Source: Leptolinea sp964404415 (lineage in GTDB: Bacteria > Chloroflexota > Anaerolineae > Anaerolineales > Anaerolineaceae). Taken from it: DNA of 8,340 nt. The position numbers and the translations under genes are program-made. Position 1 is the stretch's first letter. Each line of letters begins with the position of its first letter. Below the pieces are notes generated by a model. That model did not search any database, was not told the origin of the DNA, and saw only the letters and a program-made list of their open reading frames with translations. The DNA is taken from positions 1 through 8,340 of the forward strand of contig CAYOKC010000155.1 in assembly GCA_964404415.1 (NCBI GenBank). Direction: 5' to 3'. Positions 6,618 through 8,340 of the stretch are shown here, piece after piece.

Positions 6618-8340
6618 TTGTCAACAAAGAAAAATTCCGGGAAAAAACCGGAAACGCCCAGTCAATGGCGGACAATTGACCTTCATATTCACACTCCGGC
6701 TTCAAGTGATTTCCAACAACCTGAAGCCTCGTATCTCGATATTATTCAACGTGCTGAGCAGCGCGGATTGGATATCATCGCGTTCACTGACCATAACACC
6801 ATAGCCGGTTACCGCACAATGAGAGATGAGATTCACCAGCTGGAAATGCTGGAAGAATTAAATCGCCTGCTGCCGGATGAACGCGTAAAGTTAACTGAAT
6901 ATCGCCGTCTGTTAAAGAAAATACTAGTGTTGCCCGGTATTGAATTTACGGCGACATTCGGGTTTCATATCATTGGAATTTTTTCGCCAACCACACCTGT
7001 CAGAGATATTGAATACCTCCTTCTTGATTTGAAGATCGCCAGTAACCGGCTGGATGAAGGCTCTGTGACTGTAGGCGCAACAACCGATGTGCTGACAGCC
7101 TACCAGAAGATCCGCTCAGCCGGTGGAGTTGTCATCGCAGCCCATGCTAATTCAAGCAATGGTGTGGCCATGCGTGGGATCAATTTTGGAGGACAAACCA
7201 AGATCGCCTATACGCAAGACGAGGCATTAAGCGCCCTTGAAGTGACGGACCTCGATACCAAAGCAGCCCGTTCCACTGCGACATTCTTCAATGGAACCAA
7301 ACCGGAATACCCCCGCCGTATGCATTGTATTCAAGGATCAGACGCGCACCGTCTCACTTCGGACCCGCAACGCAAGAAAAACCTGGGTGTTGGTGACCGC
7401 GCTACCGATGTGTTACTTCCGGAAGTAACTTTTAAAGCCCTCGAAGATCTGTTCCATTCCAATGATTTCTCTCGAACTCGTCCTCACCGCCTTAAGGAAG
7501 AGCCGGCATTTGACTTTGTTCAGGCGTCCCGCGAAGAAGGCGCGAATATCATCCAGGATTTCCATGATGAGATGAGCGTGCGTGGTGGAAAACTTTACGC
7601 CATCATTTCAGATATTTGCGCCTTTGCCAATACGAACGGCGGTACATTATATATTGGCACCGGCGCGGATCCACATAAACCTCCCCTTGGGGTTTCAGAT
7701 CCGGAACAAAATATCAAGCTTCTTGAAAGGGAAATTTCAAAACGCATCAGCCCTCCCCTTTCCTGTCATCTGGATGTTCAGGAATCTCATGGGAAGAAGT
7801 TGATTCGCGTCATCATCCCCCGTGGAGACGATCCCCCATATGCCGTGGAGGATAACAAAATCTATGTCCGTTCTGAGGCTGAAACCGGCCTGGCAGTACG
7901 CGATGAGATCGTCGGCCTTGTGACAAGAGGAAAACTGCGGCAAATTACTACGATTCAGGATGCCAATCCTGATGTAGTGATGGAGTCACCTGCTGACATT
8001 GATTCTCTTCCAGAAAAAGAAGAGACATCCCCGCGTACCGGTGTGGAAGTCGCATCCGTGGAAGAACGCCAGGGAACCCGTTATTTCACCATGCGTGATC
8101 TTCGCAACGGATCAATGGTCAAGAATGTGACCCAACGTTCCGCTCGGCGCCTGTGGCATTACGCCATCAGCCGGTATCTCGAATTGGAGAAAGAATTCGA
8201 TCCCCGTACTGCCTACTGGAGTGGTGACAACGGACTTCTAAAACGCTATCAGCAGGGGAAATCACCTACATTTGACCTTGTACAACGGTTACCGGACGGT
8301 TACCGGTTCTACTTTGGTGTGACGTCTAACGGTATTCATG
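6618..8340 (+). CDS. PHP-domain and AlbA_2 (Schlafen-type) domain protein, 3' end beyond the window
   Basis: The frame is open from the TTG at 6618 to the right edge: 574 complete codons, no stop. Residues ~17-285 form a PHP metal-dependent hydrolase domain with all its motifs: D21-L-H23-I-H25, FTDHN (D58, H59, N60), PGIEF (E109), FHIIG (H117), AAHANS (H176) and GSDAH (D242, H244). PHP domains are phosphoesterases and occur in phosphatases, polymerases and nucleases. Residues ~306-435 resemble AlbA_2, with AFANTNGGTLYIG at 335-347 and IYVRSEAETG near its end. This domain occurs in Schlafen-like and predicted DNA-binding proteins. After an acidic linker (~445-475) comes a basic module, RYFTMRDLRNGSMVKNV (488-504) and RRLWHYAI (510-517), that I do not recognise. 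The gene starts 21 bases after the response regulator, probably in the same operon. Substrate is unknown; a nucleic-acid-directed nuclease or phosphatase is an inference. Confidence 0.85.
   Translation, partial: MSTKKNSGKKPETPSQWRTIDLHIHTPASSDFQQPEASYLDIIQRAEQRGLDIIAFTDHNTIAGYRTMRDEIHQLEMLEELNRLLPDERVKLTEYRRLLKKILVLPGIEFTATFGFHIIGIFSPTTPVRDIEYLLLDLKIASNRLDEGSVTVGATTDVLTAYQKIRSAGGVVIAAHANSSNGVAMRGINFGGQTKIAYTQDEALSALEVTDLDTKAARSTATFFNGTKPEYPRRMHCIQGSDAHRLTSDPQRKKNLGVGDRATDVLLPEVTFKALEDLFHSNDFSRTRPHRLKEEPAFDFVQASREEGANIIQDFHDEMSVRGGKLYAIISDICAFANTNGGTLYIGTGADPHKPPLGVSDPEQNIKLLEREISKRISPPLSCHLDVQESHGKKLIRVIIPRGDDPPYAVEDNKIYVRSEAETGLAVRDEIVGLVTRGKLRQITTIQDANPDVVMESPADIDSLPEKEETSPRTGVEVASVEERQGTRYFTMRDLRNGSMVKNVTQRSARRLWHYAISRYLELEKEFDPRTAYWSGDNGLLKRYQQGKSPTFDLVQRLPDGYRFYFGVTSNGIH

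Noticed and set aside
7582..7943. Small frames on both strands inside the PHP gene
   Set aside because: The PHP/AlbA_2 frame is continuous through this region with strong motifs, so these are shadows.
1..8340. CRISPR array, insertion sequence or rRNA
   Set aside because: No regularly spaced repeats, transposase, terminal inverted repeats or rRNA motifs were seen on either strand.

Overview
The window is about 48% GC. From position ~221 onward it reads as a bacterial chromosome segment with every gene on the + strand. The gene content points to the phylum Chloroflexota, most likely the Anaerolineae. The clues are a lipoprotein with a long Thr/Pro/Ala linker and an NBR1-type Ig-like domain, a large PHP plus AlbA_2 protein, and moderate GC. 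This assignment is inferred from gene style and not from a marker gene.

The first ~220 bases are different. They are only about 33% GC and carry an uninterrupted minus-strand frame that looks like the middle of a Bacteroidota SusC/RagA-type TonB-dependent outer-membrane protein. At ~215-235 this abuts, mid-gene, the C-terminal half of a BMP-family (nucleoside/simple sugar) ABC importer ATPase on the + strand. Two broken genes joined head to head with an abrupt GC shift suggest an assembly or amplification chimera, or less likely a real rearrangement.

Layout after the junction: the ABC ATPase fragment (to 1123), an intrinsic terminator, a -10 box, the NBR1-domain lipoprotein (1266-2441), a second strong terminator, two candidate promoters, tRNA-Arg(UCU) (2622-2694), then a compact gene series. 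That series is thiol peroxidase tpx (2723-3241), an Hsp20 small heat-shock protein (3276-3650), the ATP-dependent protease Lon (3659-6223), a stand-alone receiver-domain response regulator (6228-6596), and a PHP + AlbA_2 protein (from a TTG at 6618, running off the right edge). Gaps are 34, 8, 4 and 21 bases, and no terminator is visible between tRNA-Arg and the window end, so this looks like one transcription unit.

The unit makes sense as a stress or protein-quality module: peroxide removal (Tpx), holding of unfolded proteins (Hsp20) and degradation (Lon). It also contains two regulatory or nucleic-acid-related proteins of unknown target. The least understood gene is the last one: an apparently complete PHP metal-hydrolase site, an AlbA_2 (Schlafen-type) domain and a basic C-terminal module in one polypeptide.
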